Shown: piece by piece, positions 1-5,630 of the stretch
Numbering within the stretch: position 1 is the first letter of the stretch
Layout: each line of letters starts with the position of its first letter
From: Archangium sp.
GTDB taxonomy: Bacteria; Myxococcota; Myxococcia; Myxococcales; Myxococcaceae
Length of the DNA stretch: 6,117 bases
Direction: 5' to 3'
Assembly (NCBI GenBank): GCA_016793585.1
Contig: JAEUJR010000164.1
Span: 1-6,117, forward strand
The notes under the pieces: model-generated
What the model saw: the letters and a program-made list of their open reading frames with translations, nothing else
Told to the model about the DNA's origin: nothing
Databases searched by the model: none
Made by a program: the position numbers and the translations under genes

Positions 1-1192
1 CCCGCATCGCGCGCTTCTCGTCGGCGGTCAGCTTCTGGCCACGCGCGGCGCGCGCGAGCAGCACCGAGAGCTCTCCGGTCTCACGAATCTCCTGCCACAG
101 GCGGCGCGAGTTCTTGCGCACCTGCGTCGCGATGGAGTCGACGAGCTCTTCACCCATCACGTCGGCGCCCGTCGAGAGCGTGAACACGTCCATCACGTTG
201 CGGTGCTTCGCGTAGAACTCGGCGAGGGTGAGCTCGCTGTGCTTCACCTCGTCGGGCGTGAAGCCGAGCCGCGCTGCGAGCGCCTTCGTCCACGCCAGCT
301 CCTCGGCGCTGCGGCGGCCGTCGACGATGCTGGCGAGCAGCGTCTGGTCGACGAGGAAGCGCTTCATGTCTTTGCTGCGCACGCCGGCGAGCACCTTCTT
401 CATCGAGGGCGCGCGCTCGAAGGCCTTGCGGGCGTAGTCGCGCGTGGAGTCGGCGAGCGGCTCGGGCAGGTGCAGGTCGTCGATCTGCCGAATGATGGCG
501 CGCCGCACCGGAAAGCTGGGCTTGCGCTCGGCCGAGACGAGCCCGATGAGCACCTGCACGAGCAGCGCCTTCTGTTGGTCGGCGAAGGCGTTGAGCCGCT
601 CGAGCTCCCCGCGGGGAAAACGGGAGCGGCGGAACCACGCGATGGCGATGCGGCCGAAGTTGGTCGCGTCGGCGAACATGGCGCCGTTGTGCAGCACGAG
701 CCCGTAGTACGGGTCGGCGGCGAGTGAGAGCGCGCGCTGCTCGAGCGCTTCTTCGAGGCGGCTCCACACCTTCGCCGGTAGCGGCCACACCTTGTGCAGG
801 CGCTCGATGCGCTTGTGAAGGTCTTCTGCGTCGTCGACGCGGTGGCTCCACGCAGCGAGCTGACCGAGCAGCTGCTCGGCGCGCGGGCCCGGTGGAGCGT
901 CGATGTGCACCGCGACGTCGAGCGCGATGCGACAGGAGGTGCGGAGCACGGCAAGAAAGAGCTGCTCTTCGGGGCCCGACGGCTTCGCGAGCGTGCCGGC
1001 CTTCGTGGTGTCGGGCAGCGACGGCGTTCCGTAGAGCAGCCCCGACTCACGCAAGATGCCACGCAGGTAGCGGCGCGCTCGCGCAGGGCCAGCTGGGAGC
1101 GTGACGGCGTCGCGGTACGACTGGCTGGTCACGTCGGGCGTGTGCTGTCGCACGACGTCGGTGAGCACCTCTTTGAGCCAGCCCCGCTCCAT
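1..1192 (-). CDS. LETM1-like / TerB-like protein, C-terminus cut by window edge
   Basis: The reading frame runs without a stop from the ATG at 1192 to the left edge, giving 397 residues and continuing beyond the window. It starts MERGWLKEVLTDVV. Residues about 270-345 (LLASIVDGRRSAEELAW, then LGFTPDEV and EFYAKHR) look like a TerB-type helical bundle: an acidic helix pair with a VDG-type turn. The last visible stretch (ELSVLLARAARGQKLTADEK, about 374-393) matches the entry to the LETM1-like domain of bacterial proteins, where K-L-T-x-D/E-E-K precedes a P-x-x-x-x-F-x-x-PGG segment that would lie outside this window. Mitochondrial LETM1 is linked to cation/proton exchange and ribosome binding. 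The bacterial members have no settled role, so none is assigned. No signal peptide or membrane helix is visible in this part. The start is uncertain: no good Shine-Dalgarno precedes 1192, and a GTG at 1225 is also in frame, with the upstream in-frame stop at 1249. It is transcribed away from the lipoprotein gene. Confidence 0.72.
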   Translation of the reverse strand, partial: MERGWLKEVLTDVVRQHTPDVTSQSYRDAVTLPAGPARARRYLRGILRESGLLYGTPSLPDTTKAGTLAKPSGPEEQLFLAVLRTSCRIALDVAVHIDAPPGPRAEQLLGQLAAWSHRVDDAEDLHKRIERLHKVWPLPAKVWSRLEEALEQRALSLAADPYYGLVLHNGAMFADATNFGRIAIAWFRRSRFPRGELERLNAFADQQKALLVQVLIGLVSAERKPSFPVRRAIIRQIDDLHLPEPLADSTRDYARKAFERAPSMKKVLAGVRSKDMKRFLVDQTLLASIVDGRRSAEELAWTKALAARLGFTPDEVKHSELTLAEFYAKHRNVMDVFTLSTGADVMGEELVDSIATQVRKNSRRLWQEIRETGELSVLLARAARGQKLTADEKRAMR

Positions 1193-1336
1193 GCCGTCGG
1201 GCGAGTAACAGGGAGCGCACGCCACCGCCAGCGGGCGCAACGAGTGTCATTTCAGGGGCGGAATCCGCACCTCGCACGGAGACCTTGGTGTCCCAGCAAT
1301 CGAAGTTTGCGTGTCCAACGTGCGGTCTCACATCGT

Positions 1337-1343
1337 GGAGGGG
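1337..1343 (+). promoter_or_regulatory. Ribosome binding site of the lipoprotein gene
   Basis: GGAGGGG lies just before the GTG at 1346, with 4 bases between GGAGG and the start. It is the clearest Shine-Dalgarno in the window. It decides for this GTG over the long in-frame extension upstream (back to 794), which lies antisense to the LETM1-like gene. Confidence 0.7.
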
Positions 1344-1345
1344 AC

Positions 1346-1780
1346 GTGAAGACGTTGATCAGGGCGCTGGGCATGATGACGGGCTGTGCCGCCGCCATGG
1401 TGATGCTGTCGTGCTCTGGCACCACGCCCGGCGGGTCCGCTCCCGACGCGGGTTGCGATGGCTGCTCCACCGAGACCGGAGCCTGCGTGCCGCTGGCGCA
1501 GACCAGCAGGGACCAGTGTGGACGCGGCGGCCAGAGCTGTTTCACGTGCCCGGCCTGCGACCAGGGAAGGTGCTCGACGGGCTGGGAGTGCTTCGGCATC
1601 CGTCCGCCCGACCCGTGCGAATGTGGTTTCCGGTGCATCGAAGGCGTCGGGAGTGAGCAGTGCGGGATCTGCAGCGCCAGCACCACGTGCGTCGCCAATC
1701 GATGCGTGGCACTCGACGCAGGCACTGACGGAGGTGCACTCGATGGTGGCGCCGACGCGGGCGCGAGGGACGGAGGCTGA
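1346..1780 (+). CDS. Cysteine-rich secreted lipoprotein, function unknown
   Basis: This is a 144-residue protein starting at GTG. Residues 1-22 form a signal peptide: K2 and R6 charged, then a hydrophobic stretch rich in Met, Ala and Val. It ends MLSC, so C23 is the likely lipidated residue. Met at -3 makes this lipobox slightly non-standard, and C14 (MTGC) is a less likely alternative because the hydrophobic core would be too short. The mature part has 16 further cysteines (37, 40, 47, 58, 65, 68, 71, 76, 82, 91, 93, 97, 106, 109, 115, 120), enough for eight disulfides, as expected of a small domain folded outside the cytoplasm. The tail from 123 on is Asp/Gly/Ala low complexity (LDAGTDGGALDGGADAG), a style common in myxobacterial lipoproteins. 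Such tracts usually act as linkers, yet here it ends the protein. It is a single gene with its own ribosome binding site. The family is not recognised. Confidence 0.8.
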   Translation: MKTLIRALGMMTGCAAAMVMLSCSGTTPGGSAPDAGCDGCSTETGACVPLAQTSRDQCGRGGQSCFTCPACDQGRCSTGWECFGIRPPDPCECGFRCIEGVGSEQCGICSASTTCVANRCVALDAGTDGGALDGGADAGARDGG

Positions 1781-1974
1781 TTCGGGTGTCCCTGCTGATG
1801 AAGGGGCGCAGCGCCATGCGGTCCACCCGAGACTGAAACGGCGTACGGGTCTTTGCCGGGGCGTGGCGGCGGCGTGCTCACGCCAGGCGAGCAATCGGCA
1901 CCTCAAGGGAGCGCTGGGCAGCTGGCGTGCGTAACCAGCATCGTCGGGTCGCCCCAACGCCGCGGCCACAAAGG

Positions 1975-2059
1975 GAACCACCACCGGGGTGGTTGAACTC
2001 GTGCTCGCCCCGCCGCTCCGCGACCACGACGGAAACCACCACGGCTCCCCACCACCGAG
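1975..2059 (+). repeat. Three short related ACCACC repeats
   Basis: GAACCACCACCGG (1975-1987), GAAACCACCACGG (2032-2044) and CCCACCACCGAG (about 2048-2059) share an ACCACCRCCG-like core. The first copy forms the left arm of the hairpin at 1976-1994. They sit just upstream of the PilZ-like gene. They could be regulator sites, or only compositional repetition in GC-rich DNA. Confidence 0.3.
1976..1994 (+). terminator. Hairpin, possible terminator or operator
   Basis: AACCACC (1976-1982) and GGTGGTT (1988-1994) are perfect inverted copies around a 5-base loop. No T-run follows, so it is not a standard intrinsic terminator. It lies about 200 bases after the lipoprotein stop and 107 bases before the PilZ-like start, so an operator role is equally possible. 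Confidence 0.3.
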
Positions 2060-2101
2060 ACTGCTGCGACGACCGGCCGACTCTGGCACCGTGGGCCCGC
2101 C

Positions 2102-2482
2102 ATGCCGGAACGCCGCAAGACCAACCGTCGCAGCAACCCCGCCGTGCCCGAGCCGCTCGAACGCAAGAAGGAGCGCCGTCAGGGCGACCGCCGCGACTCG
2201 CTCCGCAAGAAGGCCAGCTTCGTCGTCAGAGACGGCGCCACCCGACACGAAGTCGACGGAGAGCTCGGCCTCGGCGGCGCGTCGTTCATCCTGCCGGGAG
2301 CGCCACACACCGAGGCCCTGCTGGTCGAGCTGCGCGTCGGCAAGACGAAGCTCCAGCTGCCGGGCACCGTGACCGAAGCGCGCGCCGCCCGCACCGCCGT
2401 GCGCCACGTGCACCTCAAGTTCGCCGAGCTCGACACCCGCTCCGAGCTCGCCCTCGCGAAGTGGCTCGATGACGTCGAGTGA
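2102..2482 (+). CDS. Small PilZ-like protein with degenerate c-di-GMP motifs
   Basis: This is a 126-residue soluble protein. The first 37 residues are very basic. They include R26-Q-G-D-R30 and R31-D-S-L-R35, either of which fits the RxxxR motif that PilZ domains use to grip cyclic di-GMP. The following beta-rich part (ASFVVRDG, then VDGELGLGGASFILPG, LLVELRVGKTKLQLPGTV, HVHLKFAEL) follows the PilZ barrel pattern. The second motif, normally [D/N]xSxxG, appears as E54-L-G56-L-G-G59, with Asp replaced by Glu and Ser by Gly, so ligand binding may be weakened or lost. PilZ proteins normally relay c-di-GMP levels to motility, polysaccharide or transcription targets by protein contact. The C-terminal helix (SELALAKWLDDVE) is typical of the fold. 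The ATG at 2102 is the best start, although no strong ribosome binding site precedes it. The gene overlaps the next one by 4 bases, implying co-translation. Confidence 0.78.
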   Translation: MPERRKTNRRSNPAVPEPLERKKERRQGDRRDSLRKKASFVVRDGATRHEVDGELGLGGASFILPGAPHTEALLVELRVGKTKLQLPGTVTEARAARTAVRHVHLKFAELDTRSELALAKWLDDVE

Positions 2483-3042
2483 CTGAGATGCCCAGCTCGA
2501 GAAGCCACGACCGACGTGCCCTCATCGAACGGCTGCTCGCCCACGACCTGCAGCTCCGCGGCGAGGCGATGCTCGAGGGTGAAGACTTCGAGAGCGGCGC
2601 CCTGGGAGAGCCACTCCCGCACACCGCCCACGCCTCGCTCCCGCCGCCAGTCGCAGCGGCCCTGGTGCACCTGAAGCGGCGGTACGACGACGCCGCCGCC
2701 GGTTCGACGCGCGTCATCTCGCGCAGCGATGCGCATGGCGACTTCTTCGTCCTGCACACAACCACCGACGGTGACGACGGGTACGTCTGCGTGTTCGACG
2801 CGGCTGGTGACTGCGACGGCGCCGCGCGCACCCTGCTCGAGCTCTGCGAGTGGAACACGCTCGAGGCGACGCTCGCGCTCCTCCCTTCCAGAGCACTGCC
2901 CCCGGTCTCGCCGCACGTCGAAGCCAGACGCTGTGGAACCAGTTTCTTCGCCGCCAGCGGTGATTCGCAGGCCACGCAGGCTTCCGGGAACTGGGGAGGC
3001 CGAGAGCACCTGCCGTCGAACATCGACGCGAGCGGCGCCTGA
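2479..3042 (+). CDS. Hypothetical protein co-translated with the PilZ-like gene
   Basis: This is a 187-residue protein of no recognised family. The GTG start overlaps the PilZ-like stop (GTGA). An in-frame ATG at 2488 is the alternative. Residues 11-35 predict an amphipathic acidic helix, and 55-70 another (PPVAAALVHLKRRYDD). Residues 77-107 look like paired beta strands (TRVISRS, DFFVLHTTTDGDDGYVCVFD). Residues 113-134 form a helix around W125 (ARTLLELCEWNTLEATLALL). The tail from about 138 is low in predicted structure, and its codons are looser than the body (AGA, TGT, GGA, AGT appear), so it may be weakly constrained. There is no signal peptide or membrane helix, so the protein is probably cytoplasmic. 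Tight coupling to a PilZ-like gene suggests a shared pathway or a direct partner; that is inference only. Confidence 0.65.
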   Translation: MTEMPSSRSHDRRALIERLLAHDLQLRGEAMLEGEDFESGALGEPLPHTAHASLPPPVAAALVHLKRRYDDAAAGSTRVISRSDAHGDFFVLHTTTDGDDGYVCVFDAAGDCDGAARTLLELCEWNTLEATLALLPSRALPPVSPHVEARRCGTSFFAASGDSQATQASGNWGGREHLPSNIDASGA

Positions 3043-3144
3043 CGGACTTGGCGCTGGAGCTCGACAGGTGGCGATGGAGACGGGCCCAACCCGAACACAC
3101 CTGGCCGGTCGTGCGACTCGCGCCCGCCCGGCACCCTCTGCACC

Positions 3145-4203
3145 ATGACTCGTCGAAACCGTTGCGACCGTGGCGAACGTGGGGTGGGCTGCTGCTCCCC
3201 CGTGCTCCTCCTGCTCCGACGACTCGCCACCGTGGCCGCGGTGCTCTCAGCCTCCGTCTGCCTGGCTGACCCACCCAAAGAGCCCGTGAAGGTCTTCATC
3301 GGCGTGCACGTCGTCGACCTGCGCAGCGTCGACGTTCGTGCGCAGAGCTTCACCGCCGACTTCTACGTCTGGCTGCGCTTCAAGGCCGACGGCATGGACG
3401 AGGCGCGCATCGCCGCCGTCAGCAACCTCGAGCCCGTCAACGGCAAGTTCGACTCGAAAGAGCTCATCGACGACAAGCTCGTCGGCGCCGAGAAGTACCT
3501 CTGCTACCGCGTCACCGGCACCTTCTTCTTCGTGCCCGACCTGCGCAACTACCCCTTCGACAAACAGACGCTGCCCATCACGCTCGAGAGCACGTCGCTC
3601 GAGGTCGACGAGGTGCAGTTCGTCGATGACCGCGCCAGCTACGAGCGCTCGGGTGGGCCCGAAGACCGCTGGGGCTTGTCTCCGACGCTCTTCGTGCCCG
3701 ACTACTTCTTTCTCACCGTGCACCGCCGCGTGTTCGAGGGCAGCTACCCGACCGACTTCGGCGACCCGAGCAAGGTGAAGTCTGGCACCCGCTACACGCG
3801 CTTCGCCATCGAGCCGTCGTTCGAGCGCGAGTATTGGAGCTACGCCTTCAAGATCCTCATCCCCCTGCTCATCATCCTCGCGATGGCGTACCTGGTGTTC
3901 TTCCTGCCGCCCGACCAGCTCGACACGGCGGCGTCGGTGGCGATGACGGCGCTGCTCTCGTGCATGGCGTACAACGTGGCCGTCACCCAGAACATGCCCG
4001 AGATTGGCTACCTCGTGCTCTCAGACAAGTTCTTCATCGCGACGTACATGCTCTTGTTGCTGACGCTCGGGCAGACCTTCTTGTCGTTCAAGCTCGACGC
4101 CAGCGGCCACCCGGAGCGCGCGCTGAAGGCCGACAAGACCGCGCGCATCGCGTTCCCGATTCTGGTGGCTGGCATCTTCCTCTTCTTCATCTCGGGCGTG
4201 TGA
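3145..4203 (+). CDS. Prokaryotic pentameric ligand-gated ion channel (GLIC/ELIC type)
   Basis: This is a 352-residue inner-membrane channel subunit. Residues 1-41 are a long signal peptide (hydrophobic core about 27-40, cut near SVCLA/D42). Residues 45-228 form the periplasmic ligand-binding beta sandwich, with VKVFIGVHVVDLRSVD, the strand FTADFYVWLRF and the Pro-loop Y136-P-F-D139-K-Q. The Cys-loop cysteines of animal receptors are absent, as usual in bacteria. Four membrane helices follow: M1 about 230-252 with conserved P240, M2 260-282, M3 about 290-314 and M4 332-351. The M3-M4 loop is only about 16 residues. ARIAFP at the start of M4 and NMPEIGY between M2 and M3 line up with GLIC as I remember it. 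By that alignment the pore residues are D260 (-2'), S264 (2'), T268 (6'), L271 (9') and A275 (13'), suggesting a cation-selective pore with a Leu gate. The ligand is unknown. The start could instead be GTG 3184 or 3202, since no clear ribosome binding site precedes 3145. It is coupled to the porin gene downstream. Confidence 0.93.
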   Translation: MTRRNRCDRGERGVGCCSPVLLLLRRLATVAAVLSASVCLADPPKEPVKVFIGVHVVDLRSVDVRAQSFTADFYVWLRFKADGMDEARIAAVSNLEPVNGKFDSKELIDDKLVGAEKYLCYRVTGTFFFVPDLRNYPFDKQTLPITLESTSLEVDEVQFVDDRASYERSGGPEDRWGLSPTLFVPDYFFLTVHRRVFEGSYPTDFGDPSKVKSGTRYTRFAIEPSFEREYWSYAFKILIPLLIILAMAYLVFFLPPDQLDTAASVAMTALLSCMAYNVAVTQNMPEIGYLVLSDKFFIATYMLLLLTLGQTFLSFKLDASGHPERALKADKTARIAFPILVAGIFLFFISGV

Positions 4204-5498
4204 TGCACCTGTTGGTCGTGATGGCAGTGCTGGCGCAGCCGGTCGACGTGACGCCAGCCGATGGCGTCGTCGAGGCCGTGCAGCTGGTCGACGCAGGCGA
4301 GGCGCAGGTCGATGCAGGAGTCGAAGCGCCGGCCGATGGCGGAGCCGACGAGGCCGACGAGGAGCCACCAGACTGGGCGCACGGAGACCACCTCACCACC
4401 GAGTGGGGCGGCGCCCGAAGCTGGCTCAGCGCGCACGGCCTCTCGTTCGACGTCGTCTACGCGGCCGAGGTGTTCGGCGTCGCGCCACCCACGGGCAACA
4501 CCGCGCTCGCGAACGGCCACCTCGACGTGGCGCTCACCGTCGACTTCGAGGCCATGGGCCTGTGGAAGGGCGGCAAGTTCTACGTGCTCGGCCAGAACAA
4601 CCACGGCGAGGGCATCAACCAGGTCGTCGGGAGCGTCACCGAGATTTCCAACATCGAGGCCACACCCTACACGCAGCTGGGCGAGTTCTTCTACGAGCAG
4701 AACCTCTTCGACGTGGTGCGCTTCCGCCTCGGCAAGCAGGACGCGAACCGCGAGTTCGGCACCCCGCGTTTCGGCGGCAACTTCATCAACAACAACTTCG
4801 GCATGTTCCCCTCGTCGCCGCTGCCGTCGTACCCGACGAACGGGCTCGGCGCGGTGGTGGTGGTGAACCCGGTGCCATGGCTCGCGGTGAAGGCGTCGGT
4901 CTTCGAGGGCAAGCCGCAGGTCGGCAGCGTGGGCTTCGACTCGGCCTTCGTGAAAGACGCGGGCCACTTCATCATCTCGTCGGTCAACGCGACGCACCGC
5001 TACGGTGCCGACAGCCGCAACAACGGCACCACCACGCTGGGCTTCTACCGGCAGCAGGGCCAGTTCGAAGAGCTCAACCCCACGGGCGACTCACCGCGCA
5101 CGTTCAACGAGCTCTGGGGCCTGTTCGCGCAGCACGACGAGCGCATCTACCTCAACGACGACCTCAACGACCCGCGCTGCTTCACCATCATTCCGCGCAT
5201 CGGCTGGGCACAGCCCGACCGCTTCAACATGTCGCTCTTCATCGGCGGCTCGGTCGCCTTCCACGGCATCGGCATGCGTGAAGACGACACCGTGGGCATC
5301 GGGTTCGGGTACTTCACGGTGAACAAGCAGGCCAACGGCACCCCAGGCCAGGGCTCGGAGGTGTTCGCCGAGGCGTTCTACAAGTTCCGCATCACGAAGT
5401 TCATGAGCCTGCAGCCAGACATTCAGTACTACCGAACGCCGGGCGGAGACGGCAAAGACGCGCTGCTCGTCGGCACGCGGCTCAAGTTCAAGCTGTGA
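4203..5498 (+). CDS. OprB-like outer-membrane carbohydrate porin
   Basis: This is a 431-residue protein that fits the OprB family (usually about 400-470). A short signal peptide, residues 1-12 (MHLLVVMAVLAQ), has no Lys or Arg in its N-region, which is unusual. Residues 13-50 are an Asp/Ala/Glu-rich linker (QVDAGVEAPADGGADEADEE). The barrel domain begins near W52 with the family pattern: LSAHGLSFDVVYAAEVFG, a GHLDVALTVDFEAMGLW strand, KGGKFYVLGQNNHGEG, FRLGKQDANREF (174-185) and FINNNFGMFPSSPLPSYP. It ends in a beta strand, LLVGTRLKFKL. OprB porins let sugars and other small neutral solutes diffuse across the outer membrane, but the substrate here cannot be read from sequence. The ATG shares its A with the TGA of the channel gene (TGATG), so it should be translated by coupling. 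The frame stays open upstream to 3834, but that part is antiphase to the channel's membrane helices and is not coding. Confidence 0.87.
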   Translation: MHLLVVMAVLAQPVDVTPADGVVEAVQLVDAGEAQVDAGVEAPADGGADEADEEPPDWAHGDHLTTEWGGARSWLSAHGLSFDVVYAAEVFGVAPPTGNTALANGHLDVALTVDFEAMGLWKGGKFYVLGQNNHGEGINQVVGSVTEISNIEATPYTQLGEFFYEQNLFDVVRFRLGKQDANREFGTPRFGGNFINNNFGMFPSSPLPSYPTNGLGAVVVVNPVPWLAVKASVFEGKPQVGSVGFDSAFVKDAGHFIISSVNATHRYGADSRNNGTTTLGFYRQQGQFEELNPTGDSPRTFNELWGLFAQHDERIYLNDDLNDPRCFTIIPRIGWAQPDRFNMSLFIGGSVAFHGIGMREDDTVGIGFGYFTVNKQANGTPGQGSEVFAEAFYKFRITKFMSLQPDIQYYRTPGGDGKDALLVGTRLKFKL

Positions 5499-5523
5499 CG
5501 ACGTTCACGTGAGCCGACCCGCA

Positions 5524-5545
5524 GGTTCGGACGGGGACCCGAACC
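5524..5545 (+). terminator. Hairpin after the porin gene, possible terminator
   Basis: GGTTCGG (5524-5530) and CCGAACC (5539-5545) are perfect inverted copies around an 8-base loop, 25 bases past the porin stop. There is no T-run, which is common for GC-rich genomes. It could end transcription of the channel-porin unit. Confidence 0.45.
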
Positions 5546-5586
5546 AGCGAGCCGCTCGACGTGCTCCCCCACTTCGTTTCATCGCA

Positions 5587-5602
5587 CCGGCTCGAGCGCC
5601 GG
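5587..5602 (-). terminator. Hairpin after recA, possible terminator
   Basis: CCGGC (5587-5591) and GCCGG (5598-5602) pair around a 6-base loop, 28 bases past the recA stop when read on the minus strand. The stem is short and no T-run follows, so this is a weak call. Confidence 0.3.
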
Positions 5603-5630
5603 CGTGGCAGTCGAGAAGCTCCGCTCGCCG

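Larger units (their letters stand above)
1781..2101. other. Intergenic stretch without a convincing gene
   Basis: These 321 bases lie between the lipoprotein stop and the PilZ-like start. Open frames cross them on both strands, but they have arginine/proline-rich translations typical of shadows in GC-rich DNA, and none has a ribosome binding site or family likeness. The stretch holds a weak hairpin at 1871-1884 (GGCGT, 4-base loop, ACGCC), a stronger hairpin at 1976-1994 and three related ACCACC-containing repeats. The promoter of the PilZ-like gene should be here, but no clear -35/-10 or sigma-54 pair could be picked out. Confidence 0.6.

Noticed and set aside
150..1104. Other frames over the first 1.1 kb on both strands
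   Set aside because: They are Arg/Ala/Ser-rich shadows. The edge-to-1192 minus frame is the only one with normal protein composition.
794..1345. Open frame running into the lipoprotein gene from upstream, on the plus strand
   Set aside because: It lies antisense to the LETM1-like gene and has a shadow-type composition. The signal peptide and the GGAGG site place the real start at 1346.
1285..1345. Plus-strand TTG frame reading K-F-A-C-P-T-C-G-L, like the start of a zinc ribbon
   Set aside because: After about 20 residues it runs antiphase through the lipoprotein gene. There is no second Cys pair, no ribosome binding site and only a TTG start.
1252..1881. Minus-strand 209-residue frame, starting MSTPPPRPGKDPYAV
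   Set aside because: Its start looks protein-like, but most of it is antisense to the lipoprotein gene and is Pro/Ser/His-rich, as expected of a shadow.
1328..2413. Minus-strand 361-residue frame spanning the gene-free stretch
   Set aside because: It is antisense to both the lipoprotein and PilZ-like genes, Arg/Ala/Gly-rich, without family likeness or a ribosome binding site.
4008..4997. Minus-strand 329-residue frame under the porin and channel genes
   Set aside because: It is rich in Arg, His, Val and Glu, typical of the opposite strand of a GC-rich gene, while the plus strand carries two clear families.
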